Assembly (NCBI GenBank): GCA_037013555.1
Contig: JASUAD010000018.1
Span: forward strand, 21,794,612-21,858,611
Reading direction: 5' to 3'
Source of the DNA: Sextonia rubra
Taxonomy: Eukaryota > Streptophyta > Magnoliopsida > Laurales > Lauraceae
Length of the DNA stretch: 64,000 nt
The notes beneath the pieces were generated by a model that was not told the origin of the DNA, did no database searches, and saw nothing but the letters and a program-made list of their open reading frames with translations. Of the stretch, positions 37,276-50,040 are shown in pieces (within the stretch, counting starts at the first letter, position 1; every line of letters starts with the position of its first letter). Position numbers and translations under genes: made by a program.

Positions 37276-38303
37276 GGATTTTATGGAAAAATTACCTTAA
37301 GTGGCCATTGTGCCAGAAAGAAGATTTTAAATGTACACATACCAAAGTGGTTCCACGGGATCACTTTGGCATGTTTTTTTATATATTTGAAGCGAGGGTC
37401 AAATTTGAGGCTTAATTGTACAAGTCTACCTTGAATTTGATCCTAATATGTTTCTATACAACCCGACAAAACCCATTTTCTTCTTCATCTTCATTTTTCT
37501 CCGATCAAAGTTGAAAATGAAATTTTCAATATTGTTGTAGAAGGGTCCTACATGCATTCATCACTTTTTTAGGAGGTTCACTTTTTCTTCTTCATCTTCA
37601 TGTTTCTCCAGTCATAGACAAATTTTTATCAAGAGCACATTATACCAACGCTCAAGCAAAATTAGAAAATAGAAGAACAAAGAGCAACATCCCTTTCCCA
37701 CCCCTTGCTTAGTTATGTATCCACCTAAAGCCTACTTGAATCAAGGATGGCGGAATTTCATCTCAATGAAACAAAAGTTGAATTTCCATGGCCCCCAACA
37801 TGTCAAATTAGCAAATTCCTTTTGCATTTTTTAAGAGAGAAAACTGATATTGAACCCAATATACTAATCGTATTTAAGTCATAAGTTCATAATAGCACAA
37901 CTATTCTAATTTGAGGAAGAAGAAAAGCCCACAAGAAACAACGTGAAAATAACAAAGAAAGACTTGGAAAAAGGAGGAAAATAATTTATCTCTACAAGTG
38001 AATGAATTAAACAAGTTGAGGATGCTTGTAGGGACCAAGAAAACACAAATGGAGGAAGATCATCTAGTTGGGGAAGAAGAAGACACAATTTGAAGCTTGA
38101 GGAAGAGAAAAGTTGAAAAAAAAAAGGATTTTATCGGGTTGTATAGAAACAGATCGGGATTGAATTAGAGGCAGACCTATATAAAAAAGCCTCAAATTCA
38201 ACCCTCATTTCAAATACATTAAAAAACATACAAAATATGCATATATTTAATATTGTTTTTTTTGATAAAGTGGTCACTTAAGGTACTTTTTCCGGTAAAA
38301 CCC
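37276..38303. mobile_element. MULE-like element with terminal inverted repeats of about 220 bp
   Basis: The left arm 37276-37495 and right arm 38094-38303 are inverted copies. Shared blocks include GGAAAAA, ACCTTAAGTG, TTTGAGGCTT and GTTTCTATACAACCCGA. The 600-bp centre has no transposase signal. Long inverted ends suggest a non-autonomous Mutator-like element. The AT-rich flanks prevent a firm target-duplication call. Confidence 0.65.
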
Positions 38304-38576
38304 TCAAATATATATTCATATATATATTTATATAAAATCAATTTTTTCTCATTTATAGATCTATTTTTTAGAATAACTGTTGGGCCATCAAAATGCTTTG
38401 CCCATGATTACTCATCTAAAATTTGGGGCATGTTGATAGTAAACATAAAGTTGGAGGTAGAGATGGACAGCCAAATAGAATCACCCCTACCTCAACTCAA
38501 AAACGTATGTGGACCAGAACTTCTTATGTGCACTCCTTTATAAAGAATTATACAATTACAAGGCTACAGGTGGTAC

Positions 38577-39031
38577 TAGAGGTGTATAAAAAATCCATCG
38601 ATACATGAAATCAATCCAATCCACAGTTTTTAACCGATCCGATGGTTAATGGATTGGTATGGTTAATGGATTGGTGACGGATTGGAAAATCCTAATCTGT
38701 TAGCAAGGGTTTGGTGATGGATTTTACTCTTAATCCACGGACGTAAACCGATCCGAACCGTTTAAATAAATATATAAATACAAAAATATGAAAAGACAAT
38801 AATCTCCTTTGTAATTTCCTTATTACAGTGGATAAAGTGTGTGAAATAGTGAGAAAAACTACTGGTGGATTGAACGGTTTAAACTGATCCGAATTGATGA
38901 TCCATAGTTCAATTCAGATCATTTTAATCGGCAATGGATCGGTGATGGATTACAAAACTATCAATCCATAAGTAATGGTTTGGTGACGGATTTGGCTAAA
39001 TCTGATCCAATCCGAATCATATATACCCCTA
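38577..39031. mobile_element. hAT-type MITE, 455 bp
   Basis: Inverted ends TAGAGGTGTATA and TAGGGGTATATA are flanked by 8-bp duplications GGTGGTAC (38569-38576) and GGTGGCAC (39032-39039) with one mismatch. Eight-base duplications and TAGGGGTG-like ends are hallmarks of hAT elements. Inside, GATCCG and GGATTGGTGACGG units recur in both orientations, as subterminal transposase sites often do. No coding capacity. Confidence 0.8.
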
Positions 39032-39039
39032 GGTGGCAC

Positions 39040-39599
39040 TAACTTTCTCAAAAGACACATAGCTACTTGTGTATCCAAATACAAAGGGACGACAGAGGCC
39101 ACACAAACTCGGTTTTCCAAAAGCTCTTTTGCATGTAGTAATTCGAGAAGAGGGTGCTCCCGCTTAATATTTGGTGGATTTTTTTTTCACAATAGATGTG
39201 TATGTCATATCTTAAATCTAGCAGATAAGAATTTTAAAGATTTATTAAGCCTATGATAAGCAATATTAAAGAAATCATAAAATATATTTTTATGTCTCCT
39301 TTTCAAAAATAATTATTTTCACAAGTTTGTAAAAAACATAATAAAAGACTTAAGAAAATAAAATGGAAGTAAAGCATAGGTGAAATTATATTGTGAAATG
39401 TTAAACGAAACATTACAACATAAATATGTAATTAATAAATATTGTGCCATATATTTAGAAGAATACGCTTTAGATGAAGCCCGTTATCAACATTTCTCCA
39501 TAATAAGAGATTTTTTAAAAGTTTTTACATTGCAATCTTTTTTTTTTCTCGGGTATATTACCCTAACTCAATTGAACTTATAAATTGCTTTTATGAAAT
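39040..39599. other. AT-rich spacer
   Basis: No gene or repeat recognised. Confidence 0.5.
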
Positions 39600-40276
39600 T
39601 GGTCTTCGAGCGAACCTAGAGCTTTTTCAAAACCTTAAGCTCACTTCGCTGAAGGTTCCACTCGAGCAAGTCCGGTGGGCAATTGCAACAACATGTCTAC
39701 AAGTTTTTCTTTCCTATTTGACCTCAACTTCCTTATTTGATACCCATTCACCCTCTATCTCTTTCCAACCAAGGGCTATATAAAGACATTATCTCTCAAC
39801 CCTAACCTATCCCTCTCCTATTCTAAACCCTAGAAATCCTTTGGAGTGCCCCTTTCATCTTCTCTAGAGGCACTTTTGAAGAATATCATTCTAGAGTGCT
39901 GAAGTTGCTGTGTTCTAGAGATCCAATTCTACTATAGCAGTAGATTCTTCTTAAGTGGCGTCAAGGCGTATTGAATCAAGCATGGGAGAAGGTAAACTCT
40001 ATGTGTGTCGGCAAGAAGAATTGTAGTCCCCTAGGTTGTGTTCAACTGGGCAAGAGTTGTGAGTAGATCTCATAACCATCTATTTTATAGTACTTGGTTT
40101 TCCCGTGGACCTGGGTATAGGTTTTGTGGTTTTTTTTTCATGTTCGTGTTTTCAACATAAAAATCGTATGTCCACTCTTGCAGTCATTGGCTTTTAACTT
40201 GCTTTAATTGCTTAATAATTGAACTGTAGGAATCTAATTTGGGACCTTAATACCTATTAGGGTTTAAAACCTAGCT
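39600..40276 (+). repeat. SIRE-like LTR remnant, + orientation
   Basis: GTGAGTAGATCTCATAA near 40057, the TGGTTTTCCCGTGGACC block near 40089 and an end block AACTGTAGGAATCTAATTTG near 40224 match, in the opposite orientation, the LTRs at 34094-35224 and 45623-46597. GGGCTATATAAAG near 39774 is a plausible TATA box. The left end was not found and no primer site follows, so it is a solo LTR or fragment. Confidence 0.6.
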
Positions 40277-40545
40277 ATCATTACTTTTAAAAAATATAGA
40301 GATATCCCTGTCTTTACTAAAATTTGTACAGTAATAGAATACAAGTTTAGACAAAAATGGAGAGAACCTCCACTAACAATTTGTCTAACCATTATATTAG
40401 ATCCCAGGCTTGAATTAGGAGACGCTGAAGCTTTTACTTGAAGAAATTAATAATAACATGGAAACAACTAAGATTGAATTAGAGGGCCATAATTGAAATT
40501 AGTTAGGTTGAAAACATTAACTTCTAATATATATATATATATATA
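40277..40545. other. Spacer ending in an (AT)n tract
   Basis: AT-rich sequence with an (AT)n microsatellite at about 40526-40545. No gene seen. Confidence 0.5.
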
Positions 40546-40759
40546 GGCATTTTCAAGTGAGCATGTGATCATTTAGCCGTTATGAGCACAACCAATGCAA
40601 CGCGTGCGAAGATGATATATAATATATTTTAAAGTTTGAAAATTCTCTCATTTTAGATACAATGGCATCATCCAGAGGGGGCCAAACTCACCATCTTATT
40701 AGCTGGGCTTATGATGTAGTCATAAAAACTAAATGAGCATGTGCTCACTTGCAAATCCC
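40546..40759. mobile_element. Small TIR element (MITE), about 214 bp
   Basis: The ends GGCATTTTCAAGTGAGCA and, inverted, GGGATTTGCAAGTGAGCA extend into a longer imperfect inverted repeat (about 30 bp). TA lies at both outer edges (40544-40545 and 40760-40761), possibly a TA target duplication, but the left one is within an (AT)n run. No coding. Confidence 0.6.
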
Positions 40760-42112
40760 TAGATGTATCAATGATCAAAACCATTCACATTAGTAGAAAA
40801 AAATAAAAAAGATAAAAAAACTATCGATTTGGAGACTAGGATTTTATAATTCAAGATCTTATTTATGCATGATCAATTCAACAATAATAAATGCATTGAA
40901 TGAAAAAATCAAATTCAACACGATCGGGACCAATTGTAATGGATTGGGACATTGCGTGAGTTTAATTTGGACAAGATAGACAACTAGGATCATTACATCC
41001 TTATAAAAAAAAAAGATAAAATAAAATAGGGTCAACGGCAACGGGTTAGCCCCCGTCAGGTGTGTATGAACTTCCAACCAAGTTACAATAAGACGACTCT
41101 TTTAAAATATGATTACTGATAAGAATTTTTGTGGGGTCATTGATAAAACAACAATATCTTTTAATCAGAGTAAGTTTTGAATCATATTAGTAAGAGAAGT
41201 AATTTTGACCTAACCCATGAGCCAACCCCACTTGGCAATTAAAATTTAGAGTTTATCTTCTTTATTTTTTGGTAGATTTGTGTTTATATTTTTAACACAT
41301 TTTATCAATATTGGGATGGAATTAAGTTAAAATATGCTTTTTAACCTCTCAATCCAACTTGACTCATTCATTAACCAACTAACTCAACTTGAATGCGACC
41401 TATTAGTTAAGTATTGGGCTAACCACTATAACTTCGAAGGTGGACGTGTATTTACATCTTTAGCCCGATAGCTTAAGTTTATGTTTGTTTATCCCAGCCA
41501 ATTTCATCTTCCTATCTTCAAGTTACCAGTTTTTTACAGCTTGGTGTGACAGTTTAGATGACTGACACGTGAGTGACATGTGAAAGCACAACTTTCGTTT
41601 ATAGCAATTTGATAGATGACATCTGTCAATCATCTATAAGTCCTTATTTTGAAACTGTAGACTTTTATGACACTTGCTAGTTATACGTTTTGTGTGACAA
41701 CTTAGATGAATGACATTTGGAGTTAAAAAAGTTCTTTAAAGTAATATTCAATTACACTTGTAAATTATTTATGACTCAGTTTTATACTACAAACAAGGCA
41801 TTATAACTCTTCCATATTACTCATAACATTCACACATTTTCAAGCCTGAGTCTCTTAACTTCACTCAAATTTTATTTCCTGGTTTTTCTGAAAAGGTCGC
41901 ACCAACTCGGGATAGGGTGACTATGTTTACGTCGAAACCTACATGAATTCTATAAAATACAATTTTCGTTTTAAGTTTTTTATTTCTTCTTGTTGCATGT
42001 GGTACATATATTATATTATATATACTAACAACTGACGTCATATTATACATATGTAATAGAAAACTGATTTTCATTATTTTCTTGGGTTGTTTAATCAATT
42101 CACCTAAGACGT
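40760..42112. other. AT-rich spacer with a direct repeat
   Basis: No gene seen. A roughly 30-bp direct repeat based on TGTGACARYTTAGATGAMTGACA occurs near 41545 and again near 41692. Confidence 0.4.
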
Positions 42113-42386
42113 TAGGGGTGTTTAGAAACCAGGGCGGCCCCTGCTTTGAGCCAGGCTTGGTCCTTCGGTTATAGTTTTAGGCCAAGCTCAGTTTTTTAAT
42201 GTAGGCCTAATAATATATGGGTTGGGCTTGGCTTATGTTGTAGAGGGCCCAAAGCCTAGCCCGACCTAAATATAATAATGGTAGTGGCAAAAGAGTGGTG
42301 TGAGGGGACTCAAACACAAGACACATTAGACACAAATGCATAACTAAACCATTTAAGCTACCTTTGTAATAATATGAGTTAATCAG

Positions 42387-43302
42387 TGAAGGATCGATTC
42401 CTGATTTGATTTCTAGGTTGCAGTTCAAATAATATGCGGTGGTAGAATAAATAAGTTAGCAAATAAATCAATTAACTACATAAGAGATAAGAGGGATATG
42501 AATTTTATGTGGACAACCCTAACTGGGGAAAAACCACGAGTCCTAATTAAACCAACAATGAAACATTATGAATCACACAATTACAAGATCTACTCACAGA
42601 CCCTTCCCAAAATCTTCACAATCTAAGGACTTGTACTTTTTCTTATACAAACTCACGTTGTAACAACTCTCTGCTATCCACTGCACCACTTAACTAATCC
42701 AAACATCTAGAAAACGCTAGGCGTTTTGCTTGATCTCTCAATCTTCTATGAAAGATGATGATCTTCTATAAGAGATATAGAAGCAATATTCTCTAGCACA
42801 CAATTAGCATAACTCTCTCCAATGGAATCTCTAGAAAAGAAGTGGTCTCTCAATTAGATTTTCTAACTTCAGAATAATAAGAGGTATCTTTAGGGTTAAG
42901 AGAGAACCCATGTATATAACCTTAATTTCATACCTCAAAATAATACTTCAATCAAAACTAAAAGAGGTAGTTCCATCAGAAAAAGAAAACTCGATCCACG
43001 TGGAAAATTGGGTTTTTTTTCCATCGCCTGTTTGAGCTTGTTAAAATAACTTGCAGTTATTTCAATTCAATGCAACTTCTACCAGACCCGCTTAAGCTCA
43101 TAAACACTCAGCTTGAGTGAGTAAGCTTTTGCTTGCCATCGCTCGAGTATGCATCTAGGTTCACTCGAGCGCCTATAGCCCTATTTTCTGATGCTTCACG
43201 TTCAGTTCTTCTGATGACACGAACCACAATAAAATAAAATTCAATAGACCTAGAGTTTTGTCCAACGCATAAACTAGCCAACACTCAAAATCCCAATAAT
43301 CT
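42387..43302 (-). repeat. 3' LTR of the gag-only copia derivative
   Basis: Matches 45623-46597 throughout, e.g. TTTGATTTCTAGGTTGCAG near 42405 and 45641. On the minus strand a TATATA box precedes the CT-rich region near 42905. Confidence 0.85.
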
Positions 43303-45622
43303 CTCCCTTTTGCAATTCATAGACAAAGCTCACTATACTTTACAATTCATCTACCTAAAACAAAAACCCAAAATTACATTGAATTTTTATTTGAAACTTG
43401 TAGAATGAATGAGTCTACAAAACAAATAATAAAAATAAAAATAAATAAAAAAATAAAAAAAACAAAAACCAAAAACCAAAAACCTTCAGTCTTCAAATCC
43501 TTCATGCTCCCCCTTTTGGTCTATAATTGACAAAGATATTGATGGAACATGCAACATATCTATCAATTAGGATCAATAGTAGCTCTCCCTCAATTGTAAC
43601 TCCCCTTTTATGCTATATTTTTTTCAGCACTGAAGGTGGGAACTTGGTCTTATTGATCAAGAATGTTTAGAATTTGGTACTCATACTTACAAATTTGGAG
43701 CTTTCAGCACAGTGTGTGCCATAACAGTGGGCAAGTCAGATTTCTTAATCCAAATGGCTCTAGTCTTGATCTTTGATGGAGCCAATGTCTTTTTCCATTA
43801 CTTGTTCTTAGGTAAACCACTCAATTTATTGCAATAGGGATGAATGTGTCCTTCAATTCTATAATAATGACATATGAGTGTAGGGTTAGCATGTGACATG
43901 TTCTTTCTCAAAGTACTCCCAACATGACATACTCATGTAACATGTGGAATACGCCCTAGTGATTAATGCATAACTTTTAACAAACACAATTTTACCTTTA
44001 GGGTTTGAGGTAGATGCGCCTTGATCATAACCGAGACTGAGCAAGTCATTAGGCAACTTCTGACTACACAAGAAGTCATCAAGTGTCTTCTAGCTAGTGT
44101 TCATCTTGTTCACCAAAGCCTTTGTAACATCCAGTTCAGATAAAGCCATCTGCAATTTGCCATTCAAATCATCTTTCTCAACCTTGGATGTCTATAACTC
44201 TTTTTTCAAGGTCTTTATCTCTTGTTTAGTTTTATCAAATTTTGACTCTCATTAGTTAATTTATCAGCCATAGAACCTTTCTACTCTTTTGATAAACAAA
44301 ACTTTGCAAGAGATTTTTCTAACTCTTCCTTGAGAGAAACAATATGTTCTTTTGAAGCTTTTCACTTAATTGCAATCTTATTCGAGAACTTGGTCAGCTT
44401 GAGCCAATCTTTGTACATAGTGTTGTACTTTTCCTCCCAATATGGTTCTTTATCTTATATTTCATCATCTTCACTATTAGAACAATTGTCAGAAGAGCGT
44501 TATAAGGATTTAGTCATGAAAGCAACATACTTGGCATTGCTAGTGTCAGGAGCAGTAGTCTTATCCTTAGATTTTGCTTCCTTTTATTCAAAAGACTCAT
44601 CTCATGTAACAGTGAGAGCCTATTTCTTTGCCTTCTTTTTCTTGTTTATGCATTCACTAGCATAATGACCATATCCTTAGCATTCAAAGCACTTAACGCC
44701 TTTTGAATATTTTGTCTTTTCAGACTTTAGGATTTTCAAATTAGTTTTCTTTCCCTTTATAAGGAGCTTGAATTTCTTCATTAACAAAACATCTTCTTAG
44801 GGACTAATTTCATCAGAATCAAAGCCTGAATCACTTTCAACTCTCTTTGCTAATTCCTTGAAAACTTTCAAGGTAGCTCCTTTTGATTTTCCCTTTGCTC
44901 TATAATTTGCCTAAAATGTTTGAAGATTTCCAACTAACTAATCTAATGTCTGAAGATTTCCAACTAACTAATTTATCTTGAGGCTATCAAGATTTCAATT
45001 ATCGGCAACGGCCACAATATTTGAATCAAACCTTTTAAGTAGAGACCTTAAACTCTTCTTAACAATTTTATATTCTGGGATGGCTTCACCCAAATTGAAA
45101 AAATAATTGATAATATCATTTAGTTTAGCATAAAACTCATCAAAAGTCTTATCATTTTCCATCTTGATGGTTTCAAAGGCTACATTAATTTTTGCAATTT
45201 AGATTGCTTGACAGTATACCCTTATGCAAAGTCAACAAAATATTACATGCTTCGATGGGAGATTCGGAGGTACAGATCCTTCTAAACTCATAGGCAAACA
45301 CTCCATTGTAAAGAGCATTCATAGCCTTCTTATTAGAATTGGAGGCATGCTTTTATCTGTAGTCCATTGTAACTTAGGTTTAGGAATATGATTTCCTTCA
45401 GTCACAACAATAGATTTGGTATAACCATCTTCTACACAATCCCAGAATCATCATCAATGGACTTAAGAAAGCCAACCATTCTTACTTTTCAATAGGCATA
45501 ACTAGATCCATCTAACAATGGTGGATTAGTAGTTGATGTGTTGTCATGGTTGTTGAGTTTCATTCTAGAAATCACATTTGATCAACACATAGTAGATTTG
45601 TGTGGCCGGCTCTAATACCAAT
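43303..45622 (-). pseudogene. gag remnant of the copia derivative
   Basis: On the minus strand the UBN2-like gag start (AYWKVRMVGFLKSID near 45500-45450, then NKKAMNALYNGVFAYEFRRI near 45330-45270) is followed by SKLN..., a knuckle-like region and a Lys/Glu-rich coiled region down to about 43890. A 31-bp tandem duplication sits at about 44919-44980. Stops and frameshifts occur throughout. An A-rich run lies at 43420-43480. Confidence 0.75.
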
Positions 45623-46597
45623 TAAAACATTGATTCCCAATTTGATTTCTAGGTTGCAGTTCAAATAATATGTAGCGAAAGAATAAACAAACTAACAAAT
45701 AAGTCATTCTATACAAAAGATAAGAGGTACTATATTTTTACGTGGAAAACCCTAACTAGGAAACAACCACGAGTCTTAACTGGACCAACAATCAAGCACA
45801 ATGAATCACACAATTACAATATATACTCATAGACCCTTCCCCAAATCTTCACAACCAAAGACATATAGTTCTTTTTGCACAACTTCATGTTGCAATGACT
45901 CTTTGTCGTCCAGTGCAGCATGAAACTAATCCAAACTCATCCAAATACCTACAAATCACTAGGCATTGTGCTTGATCTTTCAATTTTCTACGAAAGAAGA
46001 TGATTTTCTACAAGAGAAGTAAAATTTGTATTCTCTAGTACACAATTAGCACAACTCTCTCCAATTAAAGCTTTAGAGAAGAAGTGGTTTCTTAATTAAA
46101 TTTTCTGACTTAAGAATAATGAGAAAGGTGTCCTTAGGGTTGAAAGAGAACCTATATATATAACCCCAATTTTGTACCTCAAAATATTACTTCAATTAGA
46201 ACTAAAAGAGGCAGTTCCATCAGAAAAACAAAAAAAAAAAAAAAACTCTATTAGCGTGGGAAATTGGGTTTGTTTTCGTCACCCATTACAACGTTTGTGA
46301 GAAACTGCTTAAGCACATGAAAATAACTTACAATTATTTTAATTCAGTGTAACTTCTATCAAGTGCGTTGGAGCTCATAAACACTCAACTTGAGCGAGTA
46401 AGCTTTTGTCTGCCACTGTTTGAGCGCGCATGCAGGTTCGCTCGAGCTCCTGTAGCCTTGTTTTCTAATTCTTTGTGTTCAATTCTTTTTCCGGCAACAC
46501 GAACCATAATCCATTCTAAAATAAATTGTAAAACACAACTCAATAGATCCAGAGTTTTGTCCAACCCATAAATTAGCCAACACTCAGAATCCTAACA
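45623..46597 (-). repeat. 5' LTR of the gag-only copia derivative
   Basis: Partner of 42387-43302. A 17-A run near 46231-46247 is a local expansion. It ends in CTAACA before the ATCAG duplication. Confidence 0.85.
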
Positions 46598-46781
46598 ATC
46601 AGTTTTTAGATCATAACCTAATATAGCTTGGGCTCGGGCTTCACCTTCTACAGGTGAGCTGGGCTTGTGCCAGCAAGTTTTGGCCTTATTCAGGCCTCAA
46701 CTAGACTCTACCCCTAAGTTTAGAAGTTAGTATGGACCTGGATGTTCCATAGCCCAACCCATGAACACCCCTAGCAACCGT

Positions 46782-47349
46782 ATGACATAGATCCAAGACA
46801 TTGAATAGGAGGAAGTCAAGCCTCTCTAATTTCCTAATAGATAGACTAAAAGCTAAATGTGGGCATAAATATAACTAGAATCGAGCTTGTTGACGGAATA
46901 TATTTTTGAAAATCAATGGCACCCGTTGAAAGGACTATTTCAAATATGAAAATTTTTTAAATTATAATTTTTTGTTCAATTTACATTGATGTAAATTTGA
47001 GCTTTTACATTATGTTTTTATACATCCTTCATAACTATGATTATTTTATTTTTCATAATAAATTATGAAATTATTAATCAAGTTTTTTCCTTAATTATTG
47101 TAGTTGTAAAATCCTTAGTAGGATTGAGTGCTCTGGGAAAAAGATATGGATGTAATTATAACTGTGTATATATTTTTTTATTTTTTTTATTACATGTGTA
47201 GTAAATAATCTCATTATATGGAAAAGTCATTAGAGGCTTATAGTTGTGATTTTAATTTCAATAGATTTAGGAAACCTTTTATAGCTAAAACATTTGAGAT
47301 AAGAACCTAAGTAATATGGACTGGTATAATATATAGATATAAAGTATGA
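46782..47349. other. AT-rich spacer
   Basis: No gene or repeat recognised. Confidence 0.5.
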
Positions 47350-47890
47350 CTAGCACAATAACCAGTGTTGAGCTTGAGTACATCAAGCATTCAAATTCAA
47401 TATTCATACACAAAAAATCACAAATTGAGAATTAACCATCCAATGCATTGCATAAATAAGTATAAAAACTTTCTTTAACAATTAGTTAAAACTGAATTAC
47501 TAAAAAAAAAAAAAAGAATTCAAAGTGTATGAGTCATATTTTTCATGCCCACACCCAAGTTCACTAAATAGACATGTAGAAAATCCAACCATGGTTTTAT
47601 GCATTAGGTTTTCAAATAAGTATCACTTGTTATTTTATTCCTCAATTTTAGAAAAAAAAAACAAAAGAAGAAAGTGTTTACTTTTTTAGGAAAGGGAGAA
47701 GTGAAAATTTAAAAAGTGGAGAGCAAATGTGAGTGGCTTCATAAGATAATGGATAAATAGGTAGTTGCATGAGATAAAAAAGGGGAGAGAACATGGAACA
47801 TTTGATTAAAGGAGAGATAGCTCACGGTCAAAATTACCATGGTCAAAATTAAAGCTAAAACCCTTGGCTTTAATATACTATAATAGTTGA
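47350..47890 (-). mobile_element. Helitron-like repeat 1
   Basis: On the minus strand it starts TCAACTATTATAGTATATTA and runs AAAGCCAAGGGTTTT, then AATTTTGACC. It ends GTGCTAG followed by T. The same start and end motifs recur at 49744-50040, 51027-51460, 51461-51721 and 52410. TC...CTAG with an adjoining T fits Helitron ends. The hairpin before CTAG is decayed here. No coding. Confidence 0.4.
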
Positions 47891-48480
47891 AGTCCAAGTT
47901 TTCTTTTTATCCTAATCATATCTCCTTTCTTAGAAACTCCTTAAATTAATGGCCAATTTGGATGTTTAAAAAATAAAAATTTTACAAATTTGAATATTGC
48001 AATAATAAAATAGGATAAAAGAGAATAGTGTAAAGAGAAAACCTTTTAAATTAAAAAAAATTAAAAAACCTATCAAAGACATACCTTTAAGAAATACCCT
48101 TAAAGAATAGTGTAATATCTAAATATTATGATATTTTCCCTTTTTGGCAAATTTTGAAGATGTAAAAGATTTTATCTCGCGGATTCTAACATATGTTAAT
48201 TTTTTAAAAAGATAACAACAAATTAACATTATTGATCATAACAAAGTTCATTATTAGATTAATAACTTAGAAAATATTTTTATTTGTATGTAATTTATCC
48301 CTTCAAACTCATCGATGAGTCACACTTTCTAAATCCAAGATTTTCTCGTATATTTTCCACCTTGTTAAATCATTGCCCAAACACTCACTTTCTCATATTT
48401 GTTTTGAAAGTGGTAAAGTAAAGGTGACGCAAATATGTCATATTCATCAACAATGTCCATATGAAAAGACGTAGTTTGAT
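47891..48480. other. AT-rich spacer
   Basis: No gene seen. Confidence 0.5.
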
Positions 48481-48965
48481 CAAGTAAAGTCTTTTTACTA
48501 AAGGGTTTTTTTTCTCTAGCACATAGAAATCATGGAAAAGTGTTGTAAAGTAAAGAGATATGAAAAGCAACTACTTTAGTATTCTTTTTTCAGTCTACTT
48601 AATGGCATACTTTATCTCACCTTTCTTTATTTTACCTTTTACCATGATGTAAAATCTATCTTTGATTTACTTTACTACACATGTAGAAAAAATGTCCTTT
48701 AGCTGTGAATATATATTCTCCCTTCATCATGTCTGGATGAGAAAAAAGTGTAGTACAGTAAAGTTCAGCTGCCTCTTTTTCACCGCAAGGCACTTTTTCT
48801 TTATCATATAAATCATGATGAAGTGTGGTAGAATGAATTCAATATAAAAAGCAACTACTTTACCACTCTCTCTACTTTGGTTCATCATACTAGTTATTGC
48901 ACCTTTACCTCACCCTTTACGATCATGTGACATCTTCCCTTACCACACAAGTAAAAGAATACATT
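48481..48965. repeat. Diverged direct repeat with a spacing of about 283 bp
   Basis: CATAGAAATCATGG...AAAAGCAACTACTTTAG from 48522 recurs as CATATAAATCATGATG...AAAAGCAACTACTTTACC from 48805. Both are followed by a TTATTTCACCTTT-like stretch. Origin unknown. Confidence 0.45.
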
Positions 48966-49743
48966 AGGTAGATTTGGTGAAGATTTTACTTTACTTTAAC
49001 CTTTTTGTAAATTGCATTTTGAAAGATTTTTATCTTGTAAAAAATTTTCTAAGGGGTGGGTATAGGAAAAAAATTGAGCTTTTTGGAAAAAAAAAACAAT
49101 ATTTTTTTTTCTTTTGGGGTTGCCAAACATACAAGATATCTTTTTTAGAAAATGAAAGATCATATATATATTTTAAAATATCTCTTTATTTTTTCTTTTC
49201 TATCTAAACACGCCCTAGGATGGGGTATCAAGTGATTTATAATAACCCAAACAGAAAAGTCCTAGTAAACTATAATTTTCTTATGCCTTAGGATTGTGAA
49301 TCAAAGAAAGCCAACTTTCAATAACAAGGAATCCTGTGTAATTGATAGGTTCTCTCCAGCTATGCTTTTGGAATACGATACTTTAGATTCAATATATTAT
49401 TATTTTGATGATTTATAAAGGGCTAAATCGGTAAGTATCTAAAATCTCTCCCTGAACATTAGTTCTCATGAAATATTTTGAGGGTATATAGAGTTCCTTT
49501 GTTCGTATTTTTCGTGTTATAAATAAATAATGCAATAGATTACACTATGGACAACAAAATAACATAGTTGATGCGCAGCTGTTTCATTATTTGCCCTAGA
49601 ACATGCTCCTTCTCTTATTTTCTCACTCAACTTCTTGTTTCAAGTAAAAAGATTTGACTCATCATCAATTTTTTGTTTTCAAGTAAAAAATTTTACTCAT
49701 CAAGGGCACCATCGACATTTAATTGTAACTGACGTAATATATA
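48966..49743. other. AT-rich spacer
   Basis: No gene seen. The segment ending near 49216 (ACACGCCCTAGG) looks like one end of a small TIR transposon, but no convincing partner end was found. Confidence 0.4.
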
Positions 49744-50040
49744 CTAGCAGAGTAACCTGTGCTAAGCTCGAGCATGACCTATGCAACTAGGGTCATAGTT
49801 CCATTTAACCAATTTTGAGGTAATTTTGACAAATAGTCACAAATAAGTATTATGTGGTGTGGTGGTTGGGTCACCTATTTAAAAAAGCAAGAGGTCATGA
49901 GATAAACTAAAATCTTCTAACCCTTATACATTTTTAGTTTTATTTACCAAAACGGCTAAATAAAAATAGGTCAAAATTGAAATGAATCTGGTCAAAACTG
50001 AATTCAAAACCTTGCCTTTAATATATTATTGTGTTTCAGA
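49744..50040 (-). mobile_element. Helitron-like repeat 2
   Basis: The minus strand runs from TC at 50040 (preceded by A), through ATATATTAAAGGCAAGG and TTTTGACC, to a hairpin-like GAGCTTAGCACAGG and TACTCTGCTAG, followed by T. Short and non-coding. Confidence 0.45.

Larger units (their letters stand above)
42382..46602 (-). mobile_element. Gag-only SIRE-like copia derivative, 4.2 kb
   Basis: The element is 42387-46597 with ATCAG duplicated at 42382-42386 and 46598-46602. The LTRs are 42387-43302 (3') and 45623-46597 (5') on the minus strand. A readable tRNA-Met primer site, TGGTATTAGAGCC, lies on the minus strand beside the 5' LTR at about 45620-45608. The 3' LTR is preceded by a purine tract AAAAGGGAGAGAT. 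The interior (43303-45622) holds only gag, with no protease, integrase or RT. It is therefore non-autonomous. Confidence 0.85.
42113..46773. mobile_element. hAT-like MITE split by a copia derivative
   Basis: The outer segments 42113-42381 and 46603-46773 end in inverted TAGGGGTGTT / TAGGGGTGTTC. Both are rich in GGGCTTGGGC-like text. With the nested element removed, the host is about 445 bp, close to the 455-bp MITE at 38577. Its own 8-bp duplication is poor (TAAGACGT against GCAACCGT), so an old insertion is assumed. Confidence 0.5.

Noticed and set aside
47951..49216. Tourist-like TIR element
   Set aside because: The proposed ends (TTAATGGCCAATTTGG and CCTAGGGCGTGTTTAG) match too weakly.
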